In this document: in pieces, positions 34,261 through 45,925 of the stretch
How the letters are laid out: each line of letters begins with the position of its first letter
Numbering within the stretch: position 1 is the first letter of the stretch
DNA from: Trifolium pratense
Taxonomy: Eukaryota > Streptophyta > Magnoliopsida > Fabales > Fabaceae
Reading direction: 5' to 3'
Assembly (NCBI RefSeq): GCF_020283565.1
Contig: NC_060065.1
Span: forward strand, 36,630,409-36,694,408
DNA length: 64,000 nt
Translations under genes and position numbers: made by a program
The notes under the pieces: model-generated
What the model was told of the DNA's origin: nothing
What the model saw: the letters and a program-made list of their open reading frames with translations, nothing else
Databases searched by the model: none

Positions 34261-34596
34261 AATGTTAAACTATGATACACACTTATCCCTCTTCTTCGCT
34301 CGCATACCAAAAAAATCAAATCCTTATCTGGAAATTATATTTTTCCTCTTAACATATTTCTTTATCTATATCTATATCTATATATAAAGAGGATATTAAA
34401 AATTTTGGTGTGAACGTTTCATAATATCAACAATACCCTTGATTTTTTTTTAAGCAGCAAAAATCTTTTATTAACAAACTCACCATAACATAGGACATGT
34501 TTTTTTTTAGCTGCAAAAATCTTTTATTAACAAAATAGAAAATATGGATCACACAAACGGACACGGTTGGCCGCTAGTGAAACATAAATTTCTTTG

Positions 34597-34817
34597 TTAA
34601 GATGGAGGGAAAAAACCATGAAAGTTGAAAGGGAGGGTGTATATGTACTAGAATTCTTCATTCCTGGTATCTCCATGAAATGTTCTAAATTTGGTCCACC
34701 ATGGCATTCCCCATCTTTGGAGCTATTCTTGTAATCAAGTGTGTTGTCCAAGAACACAGAAACAATAAATGCAACAGTTGAGGATGAGAAGAAGATAGTA
34801 TTGACAAAATCATTGAA
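34597..34817 (-). pseudogene. Dead copy of the last exon of the NAT gene
   Basis: Matches the final NAT exon at 46428-46640 almost base for base (FNDFVNTIFFSSSTVAFI, FLDNTLDYKNSSKD). Breaks are visible: the acceptor TTTCAG has become TTTCAC, one base is lost after AAAGAT so the frame shifts, and an extra TACATA-type insertion lies near the end. It adjoins the OFUT-tail copy, so both were duplicated together. Confidence 0.88.
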
Positions 34818-35220
34818 GTGAAAAAGAAAAAAAAATCCAAAGGAAAGGAAATTAATAACTTAAGCACAATTTATTACACTTAGTATTAGTAATTGTTAAC
34901 TCACTTAATAGTAGAAAGTAATTGTAAGTTGTTGGTTGATATGGACATATGGTTACAAGGAGATACAACATCAATTGAGTTAACCTATTTTGATACAACC
35001 AAATTGTGAGGTTATGAACATGGATCGGCGCTGATTTAGATAAATTATCATACATCGCAAAAATAACAAATGTGTTGGTAAACAAAATAGATGTATGTTG
35101 TACAAATTCACTCAATGGCGGCGACGACGCAACTCATCATCTCTATGACCGTGAGCATACCAACATTCGTCACCGTGTTGACAACTGCCGTCTCGATCGA
35201 TAATAGGTGCAAAACTATGG

Positions 35221-37154
35221 ATCGCTTAGAATGGTGAAGCAATGGGGGAATCAAGACTATATAATAATGGACCTAAGTTCTTTGTTTATAATTACACCAA
35301 GCAGTAACACTTGTAAACACTTTAAGTTTATATTTGTGTCTTTTTGCTTTTCTCTTATGCTCTTGTTTAAGAGTATTTGAGATGTAGTTCAAATATTTAC
35401 TTTGGAGAGTGTGGGTGTATTGGGGCATAGGGTGATTGAGAGTGAAGTCTATGTGTTGTAACAATTTTCACATAGTGTTTATTCTCTGGTTGTCGGTTTT
35501 GACAACGACCGTGGTTTTTTCTCCGATTTGGAGTTTCCACGTTATATTCTTGTGTTGTTGATTGCACGTTCTTTTATTTTCTCTATGCCGGTTTTTTCCA
35601 ACAACTGGTATCAGAGCTCTTGGTTTGATTCAGGGAGAGGGAGTTCCGCTGTGAAGTTTAGGCTAGAGAAAATTGATGGAAGAATCATGTTTGGCTTGTG
35701 AAAAATCAAGTCAAGGATGTGGTGATGCAATCTGGGTTACACAAGGTCAGCCTGGAGAGGCGGTGGTAATAATACTCAACATCAGTCTGGAGAGGCGGTG
35801 TTAAGAATACTCGGGTTACGTTTGAAACAACAACTTATTATGAGCATGCAGAGGTGCTAGTGGAAGTTGAGAATCAGTGGAGTGTTGAGTCATGAACTTT
35901 GGAAGCTCCTATCACATGTGTTTGAAGAAGAAATACTTTTGAATCACTAGAGCTAGTTGAAGGTGGAGTTGTTCATCTTGGTGACGGAAAACTTGTAAGG
36001 TTCAAGGTATGGGTGAGTTTCTTTTAACACAATGCGAGGTATTTTCTTGAACTTTGATGCATAGATAGTAGGTAGATACTTGTTAGATAGTTATACTATT
36101 ATTGGTTATGCATCTGTTACTAGTGGTGATTCTCATGTCTTGGTTAAGTTGTGGATCTTCGGGTGGGTACTTGTTAGTGACATGAGTTTAGTTGGACTAG
36201 TGAAACAAGGTTTACTAGGTGATGTAACTAAACTGGAATTGTTGGAGCCTAACAATGACGTGAAGGTAGCTTCAGAGCAGTTTGAAATTGTTCAGGTGGC
36301 ACATGGACATCGGTTGACATGGATGCAAGGTGTGTGATGATAGCGTGCGGGCATTGGTTGACATTGATGCAAGGTATGCGGTTATCTCGATGGCTAATGA
36401 ACTTCCGGAGAAAGCCAACATGGAAGTTGCACCATAAATTTTCAGCGAAGTTTCGAGATGAAATTCTTGAGATGGTTTAGTTCCAAGTGAATAAAATTCT
36501 TGGGATGGTTTAGTTCCAAGTGGAGTGTACTTTTTATGGTGGAGTATGATAATTTAATTTGTCGGTATAGACAATGAGAATTATGATTGTCGGTGAAGAC
36601 AATGATTGTCGGTATAGACAATGGAAGCATAAGATAATGATTGTCGGTGTAGACAATGAAGATTGAAGACCATTACAATCAAGGTGGAGATTGTTGGGGT
36701 TTATTGCAATGTAAGTCCCACATTGCTAATGAAGAAAAAAAAAGGTCAAAGAAATTATATTAAAGAAGTCTTACATCGCTTAGAATGGTGAAACAATGGG
36801 GGAACCAAGACTATATAATGGACCTAAGTTCTTTGTTTATAATTACACCAAGCAGTAACACTTGTAAACACTTTAAGTTTATATTTGTGTCTTTTTGCTT
36901 TTCTCTTATGCTCTTGTTTAAGAGTATTTGAGATGTAGTTCAAATATTTACTTTGGAGAGTGTGAGTGTATTGGGGCATGGGGTGATTGAGAGTGAAGTC
37001 TATGTGTTGTAACAATTTTCACATAGTGTTTATTCTCTGGTTGTCGGTTTTGACAACGACCGTGGTTTTTTCTCCGATTTGAAGTTTCCACATTATATTC
37101 TTGTGTTGTTGATTGCACGTTCTTTTATTTTCTCTATGCCGGTTTTTCCCAACA
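35221..37154 (+). mobile_element. Internally deleted Copia-type LTR retrotransposon
   Basis: The right LTR is 36692-37154 (463 bp, TGTTGG...CAACA). The left LTR is 35221-35603, lacking the first 83 bases. The primer site TGGTATCAGAGC (35606-35617) follows the left LTR and a purine tract AAGGTGGAGA precedes the right one. The 1.1-kb interior keeps only scraps: a gag start (KIDGRIMFGL) and a GAG-pre-integrase-like MSLVGLVKQGLLGDVTKLELLE frame at 36185-36250. No reverse transcriptase, RNase H or integrase core remains. LTRs are very similar (a 3-base indel and a few substitutions), so insertion was fairly recent; the left end was lost later. Four GATTGTCGGT-AGACAATGA units stand at 36557-36660. 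Confidence 0.88.
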
Positions 37155-38539
37155 GCTGAGGGGGGAGAGCGGGGTGGGAGGGAGGGAGATGGGCGAGAGA
37201 TATTGGGGATGTTAGAAGGCAGAGGTTGGGTGAAATAGACATCGACTTAAGGATCAGAATCAATGTTTTCATAATTGAGTTTTTATGTGGAATCGAATCT
37301 TAAATCCGGCTTGTGAACTCGTAGAGTTTCTATATACGTATAACTTATCATAAGGTTTTGAGATTTTTGGTGTTCTAGACTAACTAAAATAATGATGCAT
37401 GTCATGGTCATATTATTAGAATTGTTTCATTTTTTTTACAAAACTTGAAAACGAAACTTGTGTGTGTAAAAGTTAAAAATTTACAAAATTTAATCAAAAA
37501 ATTAAAAGATAAATTCTTTTGACCAGAAAACTAATAACAAACTCTATGCTATGTAGTCATGAAAATTGTCAATTTTTTGGAATAAAAAGCTTAAGGGAAA
37601 TCACCTTTAGTAATATTAAAATGAGTCATAAGATAAAAGAAAAATCAAATTAATATACTCGTAATTTATAATTTAATTTTGAATTTAATCTGAAATTAAG
37701 ACTTTTTATTTTAATTTAAAAATATTTTGGTGTCAGGTCTCGAACTGGGTACCTCTTAGTTAAAGAATAAATCATCAACGAAGTGACCTCTTAGAAAACA
37801 TACAATACGACTATAATCATACATTTCAATAACACATAACAACAACAACAACTATATATCTATCAATATATCTAGTAAAGAATAATATATCTCATTCTAA
37901 AAATAAAAAAAAAAAATATGTCTCTCATTTTTATGTTGTAAATATGAATTTTTATGTTGTAAATATGATTATTTGAGTCATTCATGTCATGTGAAAATAA
38001 ATATTATATATGATTGAAATACAAAGTGATTCTAAATTTCAACACCTATTATTTTATTTTTACGTAACCCCTATAATATTTATTTATCAAATAACTTATT
38101 ATATTTAAATAATAACATAAATTTTTGTAACATTTATTAGTTTATCTAAATATAATTAATTAATTATTTGTTTCGTGTCTCGATCACTTATCTTTATCTA
38201 TTATTTTGTAATTTTTTTTTTCTTTATTCTTTTGCACATGCGCATACAATAATTTTAAGAGATAATGAGACATTATTTGAAATGCACAATTATAAAAAAA
38301 ATATATTATTTCTCTGACTATCAATGTACCCCTCCATTCCCTATTAGATATTAGAAACAAAATTTCATTTTTTATGATCATTAAATAATCGATGTACTAT
38401 ATTTATATTATAAACAAATAATTTTTTTAAAAAAAATAATATTATAAACAAATATATTGATGAATCTAAAACATATTTGGACACAAAGTGTAAATACTTA
38501 TTACCCTCTAATAATTAACTAATATATACTATTATAAAT

Positions 38540-39595
38540 AGATTAAGGTTGCGTTTGGAAGGACTTTTTTTTTACTTATAAGTTACTTTCAACTTAAAGT
38601 TACAAAATGAAACTTTAAAGATAAAGTTAAAGTTGTTTGGATTTCTAAAAAAATTTGTAACATAAAAGTTACTTTCAAAACAATTGTTTGACTTTGACAA
38701 AATATTTCTAAAAAACTATTATTTTATTTAAAGTTTCTTCTAAATTATTAATTATTAAAGTGTTTATATATACAATACACACAATAAGTGAGATATAAAG
38801 TTATTTTTTTTTTTAATATTTAAGAAACGTTAAAAGAAATGTAGATAAGAAAAATAAATTATTTTTTTGGTATTAATTCTCGGTTCTTAGAGAAGAGAAT
38901 GTTGGTAATTTGAAGTTTTATTAGGATGTCATGAAAGTCAGATCAATAATTGATCAATAAAATACTAATACTAGTATCAAATTAATTTTTAATATAATAG
39001 TATTGATGCATGTTCATCGCTCTGAGTTCGACTTAACTGGTAGAAACATTATAGTATTCAGAGGTCACAAACTCAAATTAAATTATATTGTTATTTTTTA
39101 TGAGAATAAATTATATGATTTTTTTTTATAAAATAAATAAATTATTTACATATAAAATAAATTGATCAGAAAATATTATAGTAAAAAAAATATATGAAGT
39201 AAATCTTTCGAAAAATATTTCAATGTAAGAAACGAAGTTTGTACTTCGTATACAAAAATTAATTTGAATATCATTGTTACGTCATAAATAAATAATATAA
39301 TGGGATAGTTTTTCCAGTAAAAAGAAAAATGGGCGAGCAAAGAAAAAATAAAAATAAAAGTAATATATTTTGTTGTGGACAAGATTCGAAGGGAGCACTG
39401 TGACTAGAAACTACGCTGTTGCCACAAAAGTTGATGAAAGTAACTTCAATACTATAGAAGTGACTTGTTTATAGTTGTTGTGAACAAAATTTAAGCTACT
39501 TTTCATATTAAGGGCTTTTATAAAAATGTGGTTGGCCCTACTTCTACTTTTGTAGGAAAAAAAGTTGAAAATAAGTCGGGCCAAATACTACCTAA
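38540..39595. repeat. Possible degenerate TIR element
   Basis: GGTTGCGTTTGGAAGGACTT at the left and the reverse complement of AAGTCGGGCCAAATACTACC at the right are weak inverted repeats, with further ACTTTCAACTT words inside. The block has no match in the other duplicate copy, which supports an insertion. Confidence 0.35.
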
Positions 39596-39720
39596 GTGTA
39601 CTCGCTAAACCTTTATCTTTAATTTTATTTTACTTTATTATTTTTGTAAGGTTTGCGGCATTTGCCCCCATTATACTCTTAGATTTCTTTTTCTTTTAAA
39701 AAAAAAACTAATATGATATT

Positions 39721-40139
39721 ATGGGTCCATTTGGATTTGATTTATTTTTAGGATTTAATTGATATGCACCGATGGTTTCAAATAATTTTACACTATCAAT
39801 CAATACCAACATGTTTTCCGTCACATCACCCCACTTCACCACACTTTATTGACATGACATGACAAAATGATGGTTATTTATTGAACGATCGTGTAAAACT
39901 ATTTTACACCGTCGGTGCATATCAATTAAACTCTTAATTTTAAGCTTATGAAAATAGTTTATGCAAATAAATAAAATTTTATGTTAATTCATAAATTTTC
40001 AATAATAAAAATTGTATATTTCTAATTTGTTTCCTCATAAACTACATTGAAAAACTTGTAATAATACATAAAAGCTTATTTATTTGCATAACTTGTTTCG
40101 CATAAGTTCAAAAATAAGTCAATCCAAACAGGCTCTGTT
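39721..40139. repeat. TIR element with a MITE nested inside
   Basis: The outer ends GGGTCCATTTGGATTTGA and TCAATCCAAACAGGCTC pair as imperfect inverted repeats. Inside, 39757-39937 has its own inverted repeats, TTTAATTGATATGCACCGA and TCGGTGCATATCAATTAAA. The inner copy lies off-centre, so it probably inserted later. Confidence 0.65.
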
Positions 40140-40829
40140 TATTACAAAAAACAATTGTACCTTTTCTAACTGTCAATTTTTTTAGCATTTAAATCGTTAA
40201 GTATGTGAAAACTAGTGAGTTTACACGATTTTACCAATTTTAAAAAGAGTTAAATTTTGTAAACTCATTTTGACAAAACAGTAACAATCGAACAAGAAAC
40301 ATAAAATATGCTAAATTGGAAATATCATAATATTACTCTTTTAACTTCATTAGTTCCAAATCATCGTACAAATAACACTATTATTAATGATTGATTACTT
40401 ATCTAACGGTAGAAATTATTCTAAGGTGTTGCTAAATGGTTACAAAGAGATGCAACATCAACTCAGTTATCCAAAAAAAAAAAATCAACTGAGTTATCCT
40501 ATCTGTTTGTTAAGTGGCTCAAAACAAAAATATTACATTCACAAAATACATAAAATAATTGTTAGGTTTTCATTCAATTTCCGTCAGATAAAATGAACAG
40601 AGATTTATATCTAGGTAATAAGTGTTTTGTCGCAGCTCGCTATTACCACACGCGAACCAGAAATCAATGTTGTGAACATAAATTTATATCTGGTCCTGCT
40701 CCGACTCGGCATTACCATGCACAAACCAACAATCAACGCTGTGGTGACAAATGTCACCCGGATAATTGAACAGAGGTTTGTAAAAAGCTGCCCGTTTGCT
40801 CATGGCAAAGTCCTTGGGGCTGAATTCTG

Positions 40830-42196
40830 TGATATGGTTTTTTGTGTTTTTGTATTGCGGAATTTGGTGAGATATAAATTTAGGGAGAAAACTCTCCTCA
40901 AATATAGAGTTATATGAAGAATATTAAAGTTCTTGTTTTATTCATTATGCTTATGGCTCTATATATAGAGCTACATGAAAACAAATCATATATTTTTAAA
41001 ACAAAACTAATCCTATAATAAATTCTAAACAAATCTTAAATATTCTAAATAGAAATATAAATCATAAAACCTAATATTATCATATTTTAAATATAAATCT
41101 AAATAATATTTAAATCTAAGATCTTCAGAAGATATTTAGGCATATTATTCTCAACACTCCTCCTTGACTGAATATCTTTTTGTTGTATCCAATCTGAGAT
41201 TTGCACTGAAATTTTATTATATTTTTTGTTTATCAAGCCTCTCCTCTTTGACCGAATATCTTTGTGTTGTATCCGACCTGAGATTTGAGTTGAAAAAACT
41301 TTTTTGAACACTCCTCCTCGACTGAATATCTTTGTGTTGTATCCAACATGAGATTCATGTTGATTTTTGTTGTTGTTGTTGTTGTTCATCCACATTCTTT
41401 GTTGCTGTTTTTGTTTAACACTCCTCCCTGACTGAATATTTTTGTGTTGTATCCAGCTCGAGATTCATGTTGATTTTAATTTTTGTTGTCTACATCTTCA
41501 TATGAGACTTGAGCTTTTTTCATGTATTTGTTATGGTTATACATGAAACTATCTCACATATAACATATGAAAGATGCAGGTTATGGTTATGGTTTTTCTA
41601 CAACTTCATATGAGACTTGAGCTTTTTTCATGTATTTGTTATGGTTATAGGTTATATAATACATGAAACCATCTCGCATATAACGTATGAAAGGTGTAGG
41701 TTATGGTTATGGTTTTTGGCTATGGATTGTTTTTCTCTTCTTTTTCACATCTTCATAATAAAGATGCAATCAAGGTTATGGGTTGTTGATTTCATGGTTT
41801 CTTCTTTTTCTTGGTCTTCATCATCTTCTTCCATCTTCACAGATCTGAACCTTAGCGCTCTGATGCCACTGATATGGTTTTTTGTGTTTTTGTATTGCGG
41901 AATTTGGTGAGATATAAATTTAGGGAGAAAACTCTCCTCAAATATAGGGTTATATGAAGAATACTAAAGTTCTTGTTTTATTCATTATGCTTATGGCTCT
42001 ATATATAGAGCTACATGAAAACAAATCATATATTTTTAAAACAAAACTAATCCTATAATAAATTCTAAACAAATCTTAAATATTCTAAATAGAAATATAA
42101 ATCATAAAACCTAATATTATCATATTTTAAATATAAATCTAAATAATATTTAAATCTAAGATCTTCAGAAGATATTTAGGCATATTATTCTCAACA
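40830..42196 (-). mobile_element. Short non-autonomous Copia-type LTR element (TRIM/LARD-like)
   Basis: Two LTRs of 327-328 bp (40830-41156 and 41869-42196) differ at only about two visible positions. The element is flanked by a perfect 5-bp duplication TTCTG (40825-40829 and 42197-42201). On the minus strand the LTR reads TGTTGAGAATAAT...CCATATCA; the primer site TGGCATCAGAGC follows the upstream LTR and the purine tract AAGGAGGAG precedes the downstream LTR. The 712-bp interior has no gag or pol. It holds about four units of an 80-base tandem repeat (41157-41480) and a 115-base tandem pair (41500-41730). Young and complete. Confidence 0.93.
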
Positions 42197-42475
42197 TTCT
42201 GATGAATGATCAAAGATGCCACATTGGAGAGAATTGCCCTTTACCCATGTACATTTTATTTTTGAAGAATAATATTTTTTTGTGATTATAAAAAACAGCA
42301 TTTTGTCCCAAACAAAAATATTATATTATATATGCATGGTCGTGGGCTGGGTGGAGGTGAGCGTGGTCGGAGGGAGGGAAGATGGGCGAGATATTGGTGA
42401 TGGATAGTTCCGAGGGAGGGAAGTAGATGGGTGGAATATTTGGTGATGACTATGATTTACCATCTCCAATAACAT
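42197..42475. other. Intergenic DNA with a G-rich tract
   Basis: A GGGAGGGAAG/ATGGGCGAGATATTGG tract at 42340-42440 resembles 37176-37205. No gene. Confidence 0.4.
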
Positions 42476-42730
42476 GATATTTTCTCTCCCCACCCCCCAT
42501 GAATCTTTTATCCCCCTTGAATTTCCAATTTTACCCTTGAAAAAACTTCAGTTCGTAGAAAGCGAAGTTTTTTTTGCCTTGAAAACAAATTTCGGTTTCT
42601 AAAAACCGAAATTTACTCTGAATTTGCACTAGAAAAATTTCGGTTTCTGCGAACCGAATGTTTCTGCAAGGGTAAAATTAGAATATTGGGGGGTATAAAA
42701 GATTCATGGGAGGGGGGAAGAGAAAATATC
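42476..42730. repeat. Mutator-type MITE, copy 1
   Basis: Ends GATATTTTCTCTCCCC and the reverse complement ending GAGAAAATATC. The interior repeats the palindromic word AAATTTCGGTTTCTAAAAACC/GGTTCGCAGAAACCG. Flanks CAATAACAT and TAACAACAT agree at 7 of 9 bases, an eroded 9-bp duplication. Copy 2 at 52496 has an exact one. Confidence 0.75.
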
Positions 42731-43656
42731 TAACAACATTAGGTAAACACTAACATGAGAAAACAATCAAAACAACCATAAAATATCGACATTAGATAAA
42801 CTCTAACCACTAATGTTAAATAGAAGAGTAACAATCAAAATTAACACAAAATATGCAAAACCGGAAACAAAAACCAATCAAACCACCGAAAGTAGAATCT
42901 AATTACGGGATCTAACTATGGTCCTCCACTCCTCCTTACCAAGTCCATTGTCAATCACCATATCAACTAACGATTGGTAAAATCTAACAATGTTGACGAG
43001 ACATAAAATAAACCTAAATAATTTTCACAAAATTCATAAAATATTTCGCACCAAGTGGAAGAATTCATGACAACTTAGAAAGTCAACTTAATTTGTGGTC
43101 GTTTGTTAAAAAAAAATCTTAATTTGTGGTCAGTTACAATGAAGTCAAGCACAAATATTAGTAGAAATACTTAAAAAAAAAAAAAAAAACGATATCCTTT
43201 GTGCGCAACTGCAGAGACTAATCCATCAACCTTGTGGGACCTAAATGGATGACAAACTCTCTCCAAGAGTTTTTAACACTGCTGCATGTACAAATACTAA
43301 TATAATACAAGATATTAAAAATAAAATTCTAAAAGTATTTAGTTTTTTTTTTTTTTCAAATAAAAAAGTACTATGTCACCTTAGTTTATTTGATCCAATT
43401 TTCTGTGAAGAAATGGATAAGGGTTATTGACTTAGTTGCGATTTTGTGCGTAATGTGTATATCCTTGCAAACATTTAAATAAATAATGGTTAACTGTGTG
43501 TTGAAGAAAATCAACAATATCTTCAAAATTAACATATGTGAACACAGAAAGGCTCATATGATATTGTAAAAGTCTTTTCTAGTTAACTAAGATTTTAGTT
43601 TCGATATTTGATTTGAGCATGCGTGATTTGAGCATGCGGCGGCATCTAAATATTTA
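42731..43656. other. Anonymous AT-rich intergenic DNA
   Basis: No gene recognised. Long A and T tracts occur at 43170-43190 and 43340-43355. Short runs at 42725-42870 resemble bases in the duplicated zone (AGAAGAGTAACAATCAAA, also at 33813). Confidence 0.4.
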
Positions 43657-44713
43657 GGGCCCGTTTGGTGCGCAGGATAGTGAGACAGAATATGATAATA
43701 TTATCATATCCTACTTCAATCCATTGTTTGGTGCACCAATAGAAAAGGATAAATTAAACCTATTTCTAATCCTATCTTATTGCTCCTTTATTATTTTAAT
43801 CCTTAATTTTTGGTGGGTTACCAACCTGATAGCATAAAACTATCAGGCGTGTATTTCTCTTCTCACGGAACCCTTCTTCGATTCCCAACAAATCCTTTGT
43901 TTCAATAATTTTCCTAATTTTTTTCTTTCAATAATTTCCCTAAATTTTATACTTTGTTCCTATTTCAATCGCCGCTAGTTATATATTGGGTTTATTTCAT
44001 TTTCCTTCTTTCAATAATTTTCCTAATTCTTAATCTCTGTTTTATTTCAATCGTTACAAAGAATTGCTACTACCATAATCATTTTCTTTACGCATCTATT
44101 TGTTCCTTCTACAATTGCTATGGTGTTGTTTATATTCCTAATCGCTACAGTACAACTCGTTCGTCTTTTTATTTCTTTGATATTTAAATCCCCATTAAAA
44201 TTGCTACTATGGTGGTGATTTGAAAGAGAATACAATACACATCATAACGTTTTCTTTTTTGCCTGGTTTTGCTATGATTGAAATTTGAAAATTTTGTGCT
44301 TTTCACTTTTTCTAATACTGGATTGTTTGTTTTGTTAAAAAAAAATACTGGATTGTTTGTTGGTGCTTTGTTGTTCATATACTCCCTCTAGTTCTTACAT
44401 AAGAAAACTTTTGTTTTCTAGATTCATAGAATGATTAATGATTTTGTCCATTTTTTAGACCAAATACATTAATCATTCCATGAATCTAAAAAGTAAAATT
44501 TTTCTAATATTAAGGACCGGATGGAGTATCTTATCATGTCAATATAAGTGTGTACCAAACACATGATAAGATAAAATAATACTATCCCCTTTCTTATCAT
44601 ATATACACCAAACATATGACAGGATAAGTGTCTATCTTGCCACTATCCTATCCTATCACTATCCAGCTCCTTATCATATCCTGTCTCTATCTTATCCTGC
44701 GCACCAAACGAGC
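43657..44713. mobile_element. TIR element (GGGCCCGTTTGGTGCGCAGGATA ends)
   Basis: The left end GGGCCCGTTTGGTGCGCAGG and the right end TATCCTGCGCACCAAACGAGC are inverted repeats of about 20 bases, with further paired TATGATAA/TTATCATA and CCTATC words inside. No transposase frame is seen and the target duplication is unclear, so the superfamily is open. A Stowaway copy is nested in it. It ends about 20 bases before the OFUT exon 10 copy. Confidence 0.7.
44378..44530. repeat. Stowaway MITE nested in the TIR element
   Basis: ATACTCCCTCTAGTTCTTAC at the left and ACCGGATGGAGTAT at the right are the typical termini; the arms pair around AGATTCATAGAATGATTAAT and its reverse complement. Length about 153 bp. 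Confidence 0.8.
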
Positions 44714-44737
44714 ACAACCTTTGCAAAATCAGTTACT

Positions 44738-45925
44738 GCAGATGGCTGCTTTGGATTTCAATATTGCGTGTGCAAGTGCTGATGTATTTGCCGTGACTAA
44801 TTCTGGTAGCCAACTTTCATCATTGGTATCTGGATTCAGAACCTACTGTTGGAACATTGTTGAACAAGATAGCAACTTAGCTACTTGTATGATGAACTTG
44901 GCATAGATGTAAACACAAGTGAAAGAACTAAAGGTGTGAATTTGAAAAAGTTCACTTTTAAGTCCCACATTGGATGGGTCACTACCTTTAGTAGTGTTTA
45001 TATACCACAAAGTGGCAACCAAGGGTGTGCCCTTGGGGTACCCACTTTTGTAAGAAAGGGAGACCGCACACAATGTCGAATATCACACGCGCGCGCGCCG
45101 CCGCCCGTCCGGCCGGCCGGCTCGGGCCGGGCCGGGGCTTGGGCTTGGTGATATCTTAATTTTTTAATACTCAGAAGTGAAAAAATTAATTAATAATTAA
45201 TTTTCACTAAGTGTGACCGGTTCAACAAAAACGCACATGTTTTTTGTGCTTAATGTCAAGTCAAACGGAATTATGACCGTTATTAATTTGAACTCAGTCA
45301 TAACTGAGATTCCTAAAATCATGGCCACGTTTTTGATGTGCTGGCCCTGATTCTCTCCCACTTCTTGCTCCACATCAGTTGCATTCTTTCCCTATAAATA
45401 CACATCAGTTCTCACAATTTATTTTCACGTTGAAAAACTGCAACTCTCTCTTCTCTCTTTCAATATTCTTACTTCAAATTACTTCGAATTGATATTTGCA
45501 TATCAATCTAGACTGGTTCGTAGTAACCATCGGAGGTGTTTTTCTGGCCGTTTTCTACTGTGCAGTAGTTAACGGTATTTCGCTTGAATTGGCTGTTTTA
45601 TCCTGGGGACTTCACGGTTGATAGTCTACCTTGCACAATTTGGGTAGTGCCGTGAAACGTCTTAAAGAGAGCGTATCGAACCGCGACTCGGCCGATAAAT
45701 TCACAGTTGCTATTATTTTCAAAAACGATTTTCAAAACCGAAAAATAACACCTACTATGGTGGCGGTCATGCTCCTACCTTGCGCCGAACAAGACAAGGC
45801 TAGCTACAATTTTGACTGAGAATGACAGCATATGATGGAACCGTTTTGAAGTTAGAGTAAATAAGATGATTCGTGGAAGGTCAGAATGCAGCCACAAGGA
45901 ATTATGGACGAAGTATATATAGATA
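44738..45925 (+). pseudogene. Dead copy of OFUT exon 10, split by a solo LTR
   Basis: 44738-44846 matches the start of exon 10 (ATGGCTGCTTTGGATTT, GATGTATTTGCC, AGCCAACTTTCATCATTGG) and 45751-45925 matches the rest (TATGGTGGCGGTCATGCTCC, AATTATGGACGAAGTATATA). Between them is an LTR with its target duplication. A base is lost at CCTTGCGCCGAAC (exon 10 has TTGCGGCCG), and further changes break the frame. The 3' flank to 46260 also follows the gene's own flank. Confidence 0.9.
44847..45750 (+). mobile_element. Solo LTR
   Basis: Starts TGTTGGAACATTG and ends AATAACA, flanked by a perfect 5-bp duplication CCTAC (44842-44846 and 45751-45755). It has a TATA-type CCTATAAATACAC at 45391-45405 and a CT-rich leader TCTCTCTTCTCTCT after it, placing promoter and R region in plus orientation. 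A GC-rich stretch at 45085-45145 (CGCGCGCGCCGCCGCC, GGCCGGCCGG) stands out against the AT-rich surroundings. No internal region remains, so it arose by LTR-LTR recombination. Confidence 0.93.

Larger units (their letters stand above)
37155..40545. repeat. Diverged duplicate of the OFUT-ISCA2 intergenic region
   Basis: In order, matching blocks include 37225-37420 (to 23065-23250), AAAACTAATAACAAACTCTA at 37527 (to 23599), TATATCTAGTAAAGAATAAT at 37866 (to 23975), GTAAGGTTTGCGGCAT at 39645 (to 25630) and TTTTACCAATTTTAAAAAG at 40230 (to 25705). The blocks are collinear and in the same orientation but split by inserted DNA, including 38540-39595 and 39721-40139. No gene is present. A tRNA-like, B-box-like scrap lies near 37750 (minus strand). 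Confidence 0.75.

Noticed and set aside
35273..37015. Two identical 63-residue open frames on the minus strand (35273-35464 and 36824-37015)
   Set aside because: They are the same part of the two LTRs of one retroelement, not a duplicated gene.
37735..37790. Possible tRNA on the minus strand with GGTACCCAGTTCGAGACC
   Set aside because: The acceptor and anticodon arms do not fold and the spacing is wrong; taken as a SINE remnant.
41157..41480. Array of about 80-base repeats considered as CRISPR-like
   Set aside because: Units are directly adjacent, without unique spacers, inside a plant LTR element; there are no cas genes and the genome is eukaryotic.
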